From Jaminaea rosea (Eukaryota; Basidiomycota; Exobasidiomycetes; Microstromatales): a stretch of 64,000 nt of DNA. A program made the position numbers and the translations under genes. The DNA lies in NCBI RefSeq assembly GCF_003144245.1, contig NW_020289990.1, positions 248,001-312,000 on the forward strand. The letters are read 5' to 3'. The notes under the pieces are model-generated. The model was not told the DNA's origin. It ran no database searches and saw only the letters and a program-made list of their open reading frames with translations. Within the stretch, counting starts at the first letter, position 1. Every line of letters starts with the position of its first letter. Positions 24,567 through 33,329 of this stretch are shown one piece after another.

Positions 24567-25923
24567 TTACAATTCCTCCTTGAGCTTCTTAGCCTTCTCC
24601 TCAGCCTGCTTAGCCCTGTCGCTCAGATTCCTCTTGGTAAAGGCAGCAAGCACGTTTGCCTTCTTCTTCAACTCGTCGACCTTTTTCCCTGCGAGCGCAC
24701 CCGCACCACTGACGCTCCCCTCGATGAGAGCCTTGATTCGGTTGGTCTCCTTGGTCAGCCACGAGGGGTCAGAGTTGATCTTGTCCATCACTTTGAGGTA
24801 GTACGCTGCGGCCGCGTTCTTTGCCTCGGTGGCGTTGACAGAGGCAGAAGAGCGGGTGACAAAGTCCTTTGCCTCGGAGAGAATCGTCGTACGCTCGGCC
24901 AGGTCGTCTGAGGCGCTGTAGAAGCGGGAGGCGAGGCTGCGAGGGGGGATCAGAGAGGAGCGAAGGTTAGAGCTCTTCGCGAAAGAACAGGCTGCTCCGC
25001 CGGCGCCACTGTACTTACGAATCAAGGCTCGGCAGCCTGCCCGCGAGCTCGCTCAATCCTCCACCCTTTGTCCTGAAAGTGCCACACTTGCCGTTGAGGA
25101 AGTTGATAAAGTCGTCCTCTCCCCTACCGCCAGTGTAGGCCTCTGGGGCGTCCTTGCCACCTTTGGGGTAAAACTTGAGCGTAGGGAAGCTCTGAATGCC
25201 GGCCTCTTGCGCAATAGGCCTGTGCGCCTCGGCATCAGCGTCCAGAGCTGCCACGACGCAGTCATCATCGTTTGCGAAGGTTTGGGCCACGGACTCGTAG
25301 ATGGGTGCAAGGTTCTTGCAGTGTCCACACCAAGGGGCGTAGTACTCTACGAGGACGTTTGCATTGGGATTATAAACGACGTCCTTGAAGTCGGCGTTGG
25401 TGAGGCTGTGCAAGGCGGATCAGGGAGAAGAAGGGTGAGGGCCTGCAAGCATAGAGGGCAGGGGCATGCATCGTACTCACTGCTTGACTGCAGGCGGAGG
25501 AGGCTGCTTGACTTTGCCCTTGGTTCCGACCTTGCCGTCAATGAAAGCCACAAGCGCTTCGACAGTCCTTGGTCCACTGTAGGTCTCGGACTCCGTCGTT
25601 GGCGAGTTAGCAGGGAAGTACTTGATGGTGGGGAAGCCCTTGATCTCATGCCTCTTGCCTAGCTCCTTGTTCTCGTCCGCATTTACATTTGCGATGAGAA
25701 CGCGACCCGGCTGAGAAGAGTAGGCGGCGGCCACCTCCTCGTAGATGGGATGAAGCTTCTTGCAATGGCCACACCACGGAGCTGTAAAGGCGACGAGGGC
25801 AGGACGATCTTGTCCCACGGAAACGTCGAATTTGGCCGTCTGGGTGAGGTCGACTACGACGTTTGCCAGGGAAAGGGTTGCCAGCAAGGCTAGAGCCAAA
25901 GGATAGAGAAGGGTGACACGCAT
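24567..25923 (-). CDS. Protein disulfide isomerase with two thioredoxin domains and an ERp29C-like tail
   Basis: Three exons: 25923-25481, 25405-25019 and 24936-24567; introns of 75 and 82 nt; 399 aa. Seen: a signal peptide of about 20 residues, thioredoxin domain a with CGHC at 51-54, a second with CGHC at 174-177, then an all-helical Lys/Glu-rich C-terminal domain of the ERp29C type. The protein ends KEEL, a plausible variant of the KDEL/HDEL ER-retention signal. It matches the ERp38-like (PDI-D) group, which forms and rearranges disulfides in the ER lumen. Head-to-head with the NDUFAF3-LYRM2 fusion, with 245 bp between starts. Confidence 0.94.
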
Positions 25924-26168
25924 GATCGATGCGTGTTGAAATGAATCGTGGAGAACGAAGAGTCGCAAAAGGCCAAGTCGATGGCTTGGATCGTCAGGCG
26001 ACGTCGGCGCTCGAGCCACGCGTTCCAGCAAAGAGGGACAACGGCCTCCACCACACATGAACCCGGTCCGACGAGGCTGAGGGGAGGTGAGGCGAGGCTG
26101 ACGGAAGAGGGCGGCAAGCGGGCATTCAGTTACAACTTCTTGACCTTCGATCCACACACATCAACACC

Positions 26169-27359
26169 ATGGCTTCACTCACTCGATCGAGGGTTGCAGC
26201 CCCGCTTTCCAGACTTGTCCGGAGCTCCGTCGCAGGACCAAGTCGTTCCGCCATCGGGGCCGTGCCAGCCACTCGAGCCTATCCAACCCACCCTTTGCGC
26301 CTCTTCTCCTCAACCCCACTCGCCTGCCGCTCAGACGACCCAGGCGGCAAGCCAAACGATGGCTCCCATTCAACAATCTACGACGAGTTCTACAACATGC
26401 TCGAGTCCCCAGACGGAGAGCCTGCCCTCTCAATAGCCTCCATCTCCCCCACCTCGATTACTCTCTCTGACGGGCTCGTCCTGCAATGCCCGCTCTTCCT
26501 CCTCAACGGGACAGCCTTCATGTGGGACTGCCCAAGTCTCCCTCCTGACGCCCTGCCAAATGGTAAAGGGTGGGAAGAGTGGCTGGATGAGGGTAAGAGA
26601 AAGGAGACGTGGGCGATCCTGGACGCCGTTGAGCCGAAGCCGGAGGTGTTGCTGCTGGGCACAGGGAAGACGGTGATCCCGCCGCCGCCTGCCCTGAGGA
26701 GGTTTCTGAACGACATGGGCATTCAAGTCGATGCACAGTCGTCGCACAACGCCGCGAGTACCTTTAATGTGCTGCAGGAAGAGGGACGCAATGTGGCCAT
26801 TGCGGTGTTGCCGGCTGAAAGGATACCGACTGACAAGACGATACCGGGGAGGGAGAAGAAGCCGGATGGACCGCAAATGGAGTCGCCGTCCGGCCCCAGC
26901 ACCAAAAGGCCGGAGCAGGGGGCAGCAACGGGCTCTACTCGCTCCTTCTCGACGAGCACACGGCCGCGCTTTGCGCAGACCATACCCACGCCCACTGCCT
27001 CCTCATCCTCGTCTGCGCCACCTCAGCAACGTCGTCGGCCTCCCACCACTTCCGGCCTCACTCTGCAACACTTCCTTTACCAATCGCAAGCCCTCTCCCT
27101 ATATCGCTCCTATCTCCGTGCTTCACGCGGCATACCCAACCCACAAGCGCGTCGCGAGACCATCGACTTTTATCGCTCGCAATACTTTGCGCCTAGTGCG
27201 AATGGCAAGGGCAAATGGTTGGACGAGGATCTCGAGAAGGTGCGCGATTGGCTTGCGCAGGGGCATCGCGATCTGAAGATGCAGAGAGGCAGTATGATGC
27301 TGGGAGGGGATGGCAGTGGCGAGTACGCAAAGCTGAGGGGACGCAGAGGACAGGAGTGA
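26169..27359 (+). CDS. Fusion of complex I assembly factor NDUFAF3 (DUF498/Mth938) with a LYRM2-type LYR protein
   Basis: Single uninterrupted frame, 396 aa. Residues 1-50 are Arg/Ser-rich without acids, a mitochondrial presequence. Residues about 84-217 are the Mth938/DUF498 fold: DGLVLQCPLFLLNG, LLLGTGK and the stretch with NAASTFNVL match NDUFAF3. Residues 297-376 match LYRM2: SGLTLQHFLYQSQALSLYRS carries Leu311-Tyr312-Arg313, then a GIPNPQARR helix. The linker (218-295) is low complexity and contains STRSFSTSTRPRFAQ, itself presequence-like. NDUFAF3 acts with NDUFAF4 in early assembly of the complex I Q module; LYRM2 has been linked to complex I activity in human cells. I see no stop or clear intron between the two parts. 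Two separately initiated or processed products remain possible. Confidence 0.88.
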   Translation: MASLTRSRVAAPLSRLVRSSVAGPSRSAIGAVPATRAYPTHPLRLFSSTPLACRSDDPGGKPNDGSHSTIYDEFYNMLESPDGEPALSIASISPTSITLSDGLVLQCPLFLLNGTAFMWDCPSLPPDALPNGKGWEEWLDEGKRKETWAILDAVEPKPEVLLLGTGKTVIPPPPALRRFLNDMGIQVDAQSSHNAASTFNVLQEEGRNVAIAVLPAERIPTDKTIPGREKKPDGPQMESPSGPSTKRPEQGAATGSTRSFSTSTRPRFAQTIPTPTASSSSSAPPQQRRRPPTTSGLTLQHFLYQSQALSLYRSYLRASRGIPNPQARRETIDFYRSQYFAPSANGKGKWLDEDLEKVRDWLAQGHRDLKMQRGSMMLGGDGSGEYAKLRGRRGQE

Positions 27360-27454
27360 GGACCGAGGTGGCGAGCGAAAGTATGGTCTATGCAATTGTA
27401 GAAGTAGAAGCAATGCCAGTACGGCTTGATTGATCGTCTATGTCGCCTCTGACT

Positions 27455-28638
27455 CTACGCCTCCTCCTCAAGGAGCGCCTGCTCTTCGCTCTCTCCCAAG
27501 TCACGCCTGATCTGGTTCTTCCTACGTCCTCCCTCGACTCGATTGACAAACGAGTCCTCGCCTGTGTACACGCACACATCGTACACCAGTCCTCCCAGCA
27601 GTCCGCCACCGATACTCGCGAGACCTGGGCCCCAGAACGCCCAGTAGGAGTGGGTCGTAAAGATCTTGGACCCGTACCCGACGAGGAAGAGGAAGATACG
27701 AGGACCAAAGTCACGAGCGAAGTTGAGTGCATAGCCCGTGTTGAGACCGAGGGAGGCTCCGATGCCGACCAGAGTGAGGAACATGGCGAAGGCTGGGCGC
27801 GCGAGGCGAGGAGGAATAGGGGTCAGCAATCGCCATCCCACATCTTTGATCCCTGACATCTCCCGCGCGCACTCACGCATACAGCCCTTTGGCACACTCA
27901 AATTCCCCTTGTCACTGAGCGCAAGCACAGCGCAAACGAGGACTCCAGATGCGAGTGCCTCAGACCAAGCTGCCTGCCCATTACCCAACCAAGGCTGCGG
28001 GCTCGTGACGAAAAGCCCAGCGGTACTCCTGACCCCTTCGACGGTCCTCTGCGCTCCGCCCTCCTTCAACGCGATGGACCCAAAGTAGTTTGAGTAGACG
28101 AGACCAGCGCCAGCGGCCGCTCCGAGGATTTGGGCAGTGATGTAGGGGAGAACCTTGCGGAGGGGGAATCCTCGGAAGGCCCAGAGGGAGAGAGTGACAG
28201 TAGGGTTGAGATGGGCACCAGAGACGCCGCCTGAGATCCAGACACCGAGAGCCACACCAATTGCCCAGCTGAGGCGTTGAGAATTGAAGTCGCCTGCCGA
28301 TTGTGGGTGGGAGAAGAGGTTGTAGTGGAGATTGACTGTCGCGTGAGGAGGAGAAGAGGGGTGAGCGACATGATATGCCGTGTTTGTCTGGGCATGCCCT
28401 TCTCACCTTGGCACTCCACGCCAGCACCAAAGATCAAGATGAAGGCTGTTCCCAGGAATTCGGCCAGCAAGTCTTTGTTACGAGCCCTGAAGCGTGTCCA
28501 GGCGTTGGGCCTGCCATCGTACAGGGCCCAGCGCGGGTTGTGTTGCGAAGTAGGGAGGGAGTCGCTGACGGGGACGGCAGGGGCGCCAGCTGGGTCCGTG
28601 TTGGACGAGCGGCGTTGTGCCGCACTGGTGGGTGACAT
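27455..28638 (-). CDS. Aquaglyceroporin (MIP family) with altered NPA boxes
   Basis: Three exons: 28638-28407, 28335-27877 and 27792-27455; introns of 71 and 84 nt; 342 aa. About six membrane segments lie between residues 55 and 300, with cytosolic tails rich in Ser and Pro at the N-terminus and in Glu at the C-terminus. The half-helix boxes are Asn121-Pro-Thr (HLNPTVTLS) and Asn254-Phe-Ala (ALNFARDFGPR) instead of NPA/NPA. The Asp following the second box, typical of glycerol facilitators, is kept (Asp258). Family role: passive glycerol, water or small-solute channel in the plasma membrane. Altered boxes also occur in Fps1, but the tails are much shorter here. Convergent with the fusion gene. 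Confidence 0.93.
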
Positions 28639-28924
28639 ACTGGCGGTGAGAGAACGGCGTGGGGGATGAGGAGGAAAGGAAAGAAGAACAGGGAGGGACG
28701 TTGGTTTGTTGAGGCAAACCCCTGTGCGATGCACGCTCGCCGATTTCAAGACGCCGTGATGCATGGAAGAATTCGCCGACGTCGACTCGAATTGATCGAG
28801 AGCAGCGGCAACGGAGCAATTGAGCAACGCCCGGGACGCTAGACTACGGTGGGGGGAATTGCGCAGCAGGCAAGATCATCACGATGGACGTACGGTACAA
28901 CAATTGCAGCGCCGGTGTGCATTA

Positions 28925-29974
28925 TCACTCCCTGGTATAGATCCCCTCCTCAACCACAAAGTCGGCCATCTGTCTCGAGAGGAGGCCGTCGCGCTCCACC
29001 AACGCCTCTTTTACTCCTTCTCCTGCCTGCTGGCCCTCCGCTCCGCCCTTCCCAGTCAAGATTGCCCTCGCGTCCGTCGAGTTGACATGCCTCACCTCCT
29101 CGGGCAGCTCGAACATTGCCACCCCCATCTTCTCCACCCACGGCCTCACGAGGTCCGACTCGAGGAAGTCCTTCTCCTCCTGCAGTTCCTCCTTGCTCGG
29201 ATTGCCCCTACGTGCGCACACGAATGTGGTGCCTTCCTCCTCAAAGAAGCGATGGCATGCTTCATCGAAGGCGGAGGGGGAGGGGTAGTACTTGAGGGCA
29301 AAGAAGCGGATGAGCGTGTCCCAACCCACGACCCAGTGGAGACGGGCGAGGGGTGCGCTCGACGTGGACGAAGAGGGCAGAGCATTTGCTGCTCCCTCTT
29401 CGTTTGACCGCCCTCGCTCCTGCCTGTATGCCTTCAGCCACTCGTGCACCAAGCTACTCTTGTCCTTCATCAATGGTTCCTCGCAAACGCCCACGGCCAC
29501 ATTGACTTGTTCCTCCCCCGCACCCCTCGCCCTGAGCAGATCCTCCAAATCTCTCGCCAGAACAGTCATCATCTCCAGCCTCTGCTTTGGGCTCGCGTCC
29601 CCCGGTCTTCCCATGCCTTTGTCCGCGTTGCGTGAGGAAAGGAGGAGGAGGTGTGCGTCGTACTGATCAACCGAGTCGGGAGAGGAGTGGGATGGCGACG
29701 GCGAGGCGAGAATAGCGGGTGAGGATGCAAGAGCTAGGTGTGCCAGATGAGGTGGATTAAAGGAAGAGTCGATGACTGCAATCTGCGGTGGTCGATGGCC
29801 CTTTGCTGCGCCTGGCCAAGCGGGCTTCGTCTGATAGAGAATAGAGATCCTCGGTGTGGGCGGCTTCTTGAGGAAAGAGTCAAAGCCTGCGTTGATTTGC
29901 TGGCGGAGGGCCGGGGCCAGAGGCATGTTGTGTGATGTTGTTGGGGAAGAGGAGGTAGAGGGGCCACTTGTCAT
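28925..29974 (-). CDS. POF1: Nicotinamide mononucleotide adenylyltransferase-like protein, Pof1 type
   Basis: Intronless, 349 aa. Matches yeast Pof1 (YCL047C) along its length: IAVIDSSFNPPHLAHLAL carries the nucleotidyltransferase (T/H)xGH-type motif as FNPPHLAH, followed by LLLSSRNADKG, RLEMM, WVVGWDTLIRFF, KYYP, and the C-terminal NSTDARAIL, equivalent to the SSTxxR motif. Pof1 is reported to have NMN adenylyltransferase-like activity and a role in filamentation and ER quality control. The frame is open beyond 29974 but without an ATG, so the start is the first one available. Two Ser/Pro-rich loops are inserted relative to yeast. Confidence 0.88.
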   Translation of the reverse strand: MTSGPSTSSSPTTSHNMPLAPALRQQINAGFDSFLKKPPTPRISILYQTKPAWPGAAKGHRPPQIAVIDSSFNPPHLAHLALASSPAILASPSPSHSSPDSVDQYDAHLLLLSSRNADKGMGRPGDASPKQRLEMMTVLARDLEDLLRARGAGEEQVNVAVGVCEEPLMKDKSSLVHEWLKAYRQERGRSNEEGAANALPSSSTSSAPLARLHWVVGWDTLIRFFALKYYPSPSAFDEACHRFFEEEGTTFVCARRGNPSKEELQEEKDFLESDLVRPWVEKMGVAMFELPEEVRHVNSTDARAILTGKGGAEGQQAGEGVKEALVERDGLLSRQMADFVVEEGIYTRE

Positions 29975-30262
29975 TGCGGGAGGAGGGAGAGAGATGTTGC
30001 GGAGGAAGGAGGCAAAGGAAAGGGAAGAGCGGAGCGGAGGACCGAAGACTGGACGAGGGCCGCACTGCACGGGCCATGGGCCAATGACTACGAGATGACC
30101 GACGGAGAAGACCTGATCTCACGCTTCACAAATAGGACAGAATCAAGATCGAGTGTGGTGGAGCCTCAGCACGAGGTGGCACAGCACTTTCCACATTAAG
30201 GAGCTATGTTAGGAAAATGGTGAAGAGGTTGCAGCGCGCTCATTTGCAAGCAAGCTTCCGCC

Positions 30263-30871
30263 TCAGCAACTCCGCCGGAGAAAGAAGACACGTCGGCCGC
30301 GAGAGTGGAACTCAAAGTTGTTGTTGACGAGCTGATCGACATCGGAGTCCTCGTCGCGGTTCCTCTTGACTGCCGACCGATCTCGAGTTTGAGCTCTCAA
30401 GCCCACGACCTTGCGGCACGCGTTGCGTGCCTCGTACGTGACGGGGTATTCGTCCACGGCCTTGTCCCAGATCGCCCACTCGTCGTCTGCGGGAGGAGAG
30501 GCGTCCGCCCGCAACTTGTAGACGTAGCGGACGGTGCTCGTCTCAGGGTCGAGAGCCAGGAGTACGTGCCAGCTGTCCGTTTCATTTGGCGGGGACGGGG
30601 CAATCAGGGTCGTGTCTCCGTGTCCGGACGCTGCATAGAACGAGCAAATCCAATAGCCGTCTGAGCTCTTGTGGACTGCTCGTCGTAGCGCACCCGGCAA
30701 CAGCCGCTCTGCCTGCAGCCATTGCGCTCGTGACAGGCCGTCAGGCGCATTGATTGCGGTCGAGGGCGACCACGAGCAGATCGAGGGACGAGGAACGTCG
30801 TCGACGTCGAGCTGGCCGGCTTTCTGGCGGACGAAGTTGAAGAACTTGCTCATTGTCTCCGTCGGCGCCAT
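30263..30871 (-). CDS. Uncharacterised 202-aa protein
   Basis: I do not recognise this family. The single exon has strong C/G-ending codon preference on this strand, so I think it is real. It begins MAPTETMSKFFNFVRQK; a second ATG lies six codons in. The centre is Trp- and Tyr-containing with mixed charge (SDGYWICSFYAASGHGD, DEWAIWDKAVDEYPV). The last 40 residues are basic and include NNNFEFHSRGRRVFFLRR. No signal peptide or membrane helix is seen. It is head-to-head with a small predicted gene whose ATG is only 46 bp away. Confidence 0.6.
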   Translation of the reverse strand: MAPTETMSKFFNFVRQKAGQLDVDDVPRPSICSWSPSTAINAPDGLSRAQWLQAERLLPGALRRAVHKSSDGYWICSFYAASGHGDTTLIAPSPPNETDSWHVLLALDPETSTVRYVYKLRADASPPADDEWAIWDKAVDEYPVTYEARNACRKVVGLRAQTRDRSAVKRNRDEDSDVDQLVNNNFEFHSRGRRVFFLRRSC

Positions 30872-30917
30872 TCTCGTCACCCACTCGAGCCTCGCACACC
30901 GCCCCTGCACCTCCACA

Positions 30918-31706
30918 ATGACGTCCCAGCAGGCCAGAACTCTTGCGTCATGGTGAGTGCAGTTGAAGGCCAGAGGACCCGGAGATCCCTGTACGAGGCG
31001 GAGGCAGGCTTTGCTTGAGCCTATCTCAAGCGCGCCGATGTTGAGCGCTAGCCTAGTGACCCCGCTCGGATACAGTACGTACCTCTCATCGATGAGATGG
31101 AAGGGGAAGAAGATGTCGCACCCTTTGCCTCTCTTTATCTTATCTTGCTCGTCCTTGGCGCGCCCGTGCCTCTAAAGGCAGAGTGCTGCCAAGAGCACCA
31201 GGAAGAGCGTGGTTCATCTTGCCACTTGCCTTGGTTGTGTACTTGCTGATAGCCTTCAGGAGAGAGCACGTTTGAGGAGACGGAGCCAGGTTTGGGAAAG
31301 AGAGCCTCGTTGATTTTTTGCCAGCCTCGACGGCGTTGTCTCACTGAAGGAAGACCTGCGCCTGCTCTATGCATCCTTTGAAGACGTAGGGAGTCCTGAC
31401 ATCCCGCGCGACGATCCTCATGCGAGCCTCCAGGTGAGTGCGAGTCGTTGAGCACTCTGAGATCCTCAAGCTCTCGCTCTCATTCGCCCTAAGCAGGATC
31501 GCATTGTTGAAGGGGCCGAGCAAGACGCTCGGAAGAACAAGATTCGCCGGTCTTCTGCGGTTGACGCGCTGCTCGTCGGGAATCTTGGCGGCTCCATACG
31601 TCACGCAGACTGTGGCGGCGAAGCCGGATTGCGTCTGAGCTACCGCAATGATGGCCTTCTGCGCAAGTTAGGGATCACGACCAGCCGTCTTAAGATGAGC
31701 CTCTAG
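30918..31706 (+). CDS. Predicted small multi-exon gene, function unknown (tentative model, 159 aa)
   Basis: Proposed exons: 30918-30952, 31004-31074, 31182-31236, 31325-31433 and 31497-31706, phase-consistent to a TAG. Best supported is the last intron (31434-31496): GTGAGT donor, CCTAAG branch-like site, CAG acceptor, joining ...DPHASLQ to DRIVEGAEQDARKNKIRR. The acceptor at 31324 has a T-rich tract. The first donors are GTGAGT and GTACGT. The middle exon and the 3' end are weak: open frame continues beyond the TAG on both strands to about 32030, and the antisense strand also holds a long open frame through 31341-31604. No family was recognised. Transcription direction is my inference from splice signals. 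Confidence 0.42.
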
Positions 31707-32044
31707 GAAGCAAATGTGCTTGCCGACCCAGCGCGCGTGGTTCCCGAAGACCGTCTTGCTCGAGTCGGACAGACAAGCGTTGCCATTGAGGCCGACCACG
31801 TCTGCTTGGACCGTGAGATCCACGATGATGCGAGGGAAGAAGGAAGGAGGTGGGAGGAGCGAAGAGGAGAGGGCGGAGGCTGTGATTGCTTGCGTTGGTG
31901 TGGACGAGGAGCAGCGCCTGATTGGACTCGACGATCGCCCTCGCCTGCACGGGCCAGACCAAATCGAGTGGAGGCGCAGCGTTCTTCTTCATCCGCACTT
32001 TACCCCCTTAAGTTTCTGCCCTAATCCGCATTGATCCAGGCACC
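31707..32044. other. Unresolved interval before the SDR gene
   Basis: This 338-bp stretch must contain the SDR promoter. It also holds overlapping open frames on the plus strand (to about 32034) and on the minus strand (31690-31998). They may be 3' exons of the preceding small gene or chance antisense frames. I cannot decide between these from sequence alone. Confidence 0.35.
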
Positions 32045-33161
32045 ATGAGCACCGCCACGACTCCATCAGACCGACCCGTCGTCCTCGTCACCGGAGCCTC
32101 ACGCGGTATCGGTCTCGCTGCTGTCGAATTCCTGCTGGGCGCGACTCCTTCGCCTACCATCGAAGGGCCATTTAACGTAGTCACCTTGTCCAGGTCGCTT
32201 CCGGAGCCGCTGGCGAAGCTGCAGAGGGAACACGGCGAGCGGTGAGCATCAGTGATAGCTCGCAAAATCAGTAGTGGGGAAGCGTCTCTGACTCTTCGCC
32301 GCACCACGCTCCGCAGCCTCATCTGCGTGCAGGGCGACGTTCTGGACGAGTCCGTGCACAAATCGCTCGTAGAGAAGGCAGTGGCCAAATGGGGCCGCCT
32401 TGACTCCTGCATCCTCAACGCAGGCGTCCTCAACATCGGTCGCGTGGGCGCTCCTTCCTCCTCATCCAATGCCCGCTCCGAGCCTCCCGCCTCTTGTGCG
32501 CAACAAATCGCAGTCAACCTCTCTTCCCTCTTCACCACCTTGCACCACACCCTGCCCCACATCAGAGAAAGCCCTACAGGCTTAGGCAGGGTACTCATCA
32601 CAAGCTCTGGAGCTGCTGTGGGCAATTATGCTGGTTGGGCGATGTACAATGCCGCCAAGGCTGGGGCGAATGCTCTAGCGAGGACCGTAGCGAATGAAGA
32701 GAAGGGCAAGGTGGCGGTTTGGGCCGTGAGGCCGGGAGTCGTGGATACGGAGGTGAGAGAGTGGGCACGGCGTGACGACGAGAATGAGAGCTAATCACAC
32801 TCGCATCTTGATAGATGATCGGCATGATCTGCAACAAAGGCCTCGAGCTTGGAATGTAAGCATTCCCCTCTCAGATGCCCGGTGCCTCTGAATACCCTCG
32901 CTCATCTCATCTCTCTTTTCCACACCCAGGGACGATGCCGCCATCAAGAAGTTCCACGGGCTCCGAGACGAGGGCAAGCTCCTCGACGCCCGCGATCCCG
33001 CTCATGTCCTTGCCGCACTTGCTGTGCGTGGGACACTGGACGAGCCCAAGACGAAGGATGGGAAGGGCGCCGGTGGAGCAGGGGAATTTGTCAGCTTTGA
33101 TGAGGAGCAGATGAGTCAGTACTGGTGGGCGGAGAGAGTGGAGAAGCAAGGCGGGAAGTAA
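32045..33161 (+). CDS. Short-chain dehydrogenase/reductase, benzil reductase (Irc24/YIR036C)-like
   Basis: Four exons: 32045-32241, 32317-32752, 32815-32855 and 32930-33161; 301 aa. Seen: the NADP-binding motif TGASRGIG (16-23), NAG, SSG near 162-164 and the catalytic Tyr176-x3-Lys180 (YNAAK), then RPGVVDTEMI. This order fits classical SDRs, and the overall pattern is closest to my recollection of the benzil reductase group, which reduces diketones with NADPH. The 41-nt third exon supplies the MIGMICNKG segment. The C-terminal 70 residues (from DDAAIKKFHGL) are typical of the yeast homologues. The physiological substrate is unknown. Convergent with haspin. Confidence 0.85.
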
Positions 33162-33329
33162 GGCGAAGAGCGAGAACTTGCAAGGAGAGGCGGAGAGCAA
33201 GATGGGAATAGATGGTATCATTACACAGAGTCTGGTCATGAGCTCTCGAGACTTCGTTGCTTGCGGATGTCGAGAGAGGTGAGGAGCTTCGACGGTCGTG
33301 AAGAGGGTGTGGGTATCTTCAGCTGCTGT

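Noticed and set aside
31133-31998. A minus-strand gene in place of the small plus-strand model, with a readable frame (LSDSSKTVFGNHARWVGKH)
   Set aside because: The frame contains a stop that only a 23-nt or weak-donor intron could remove, and the plus strand has better splice sites. I kept it as an open question rather than a gene.
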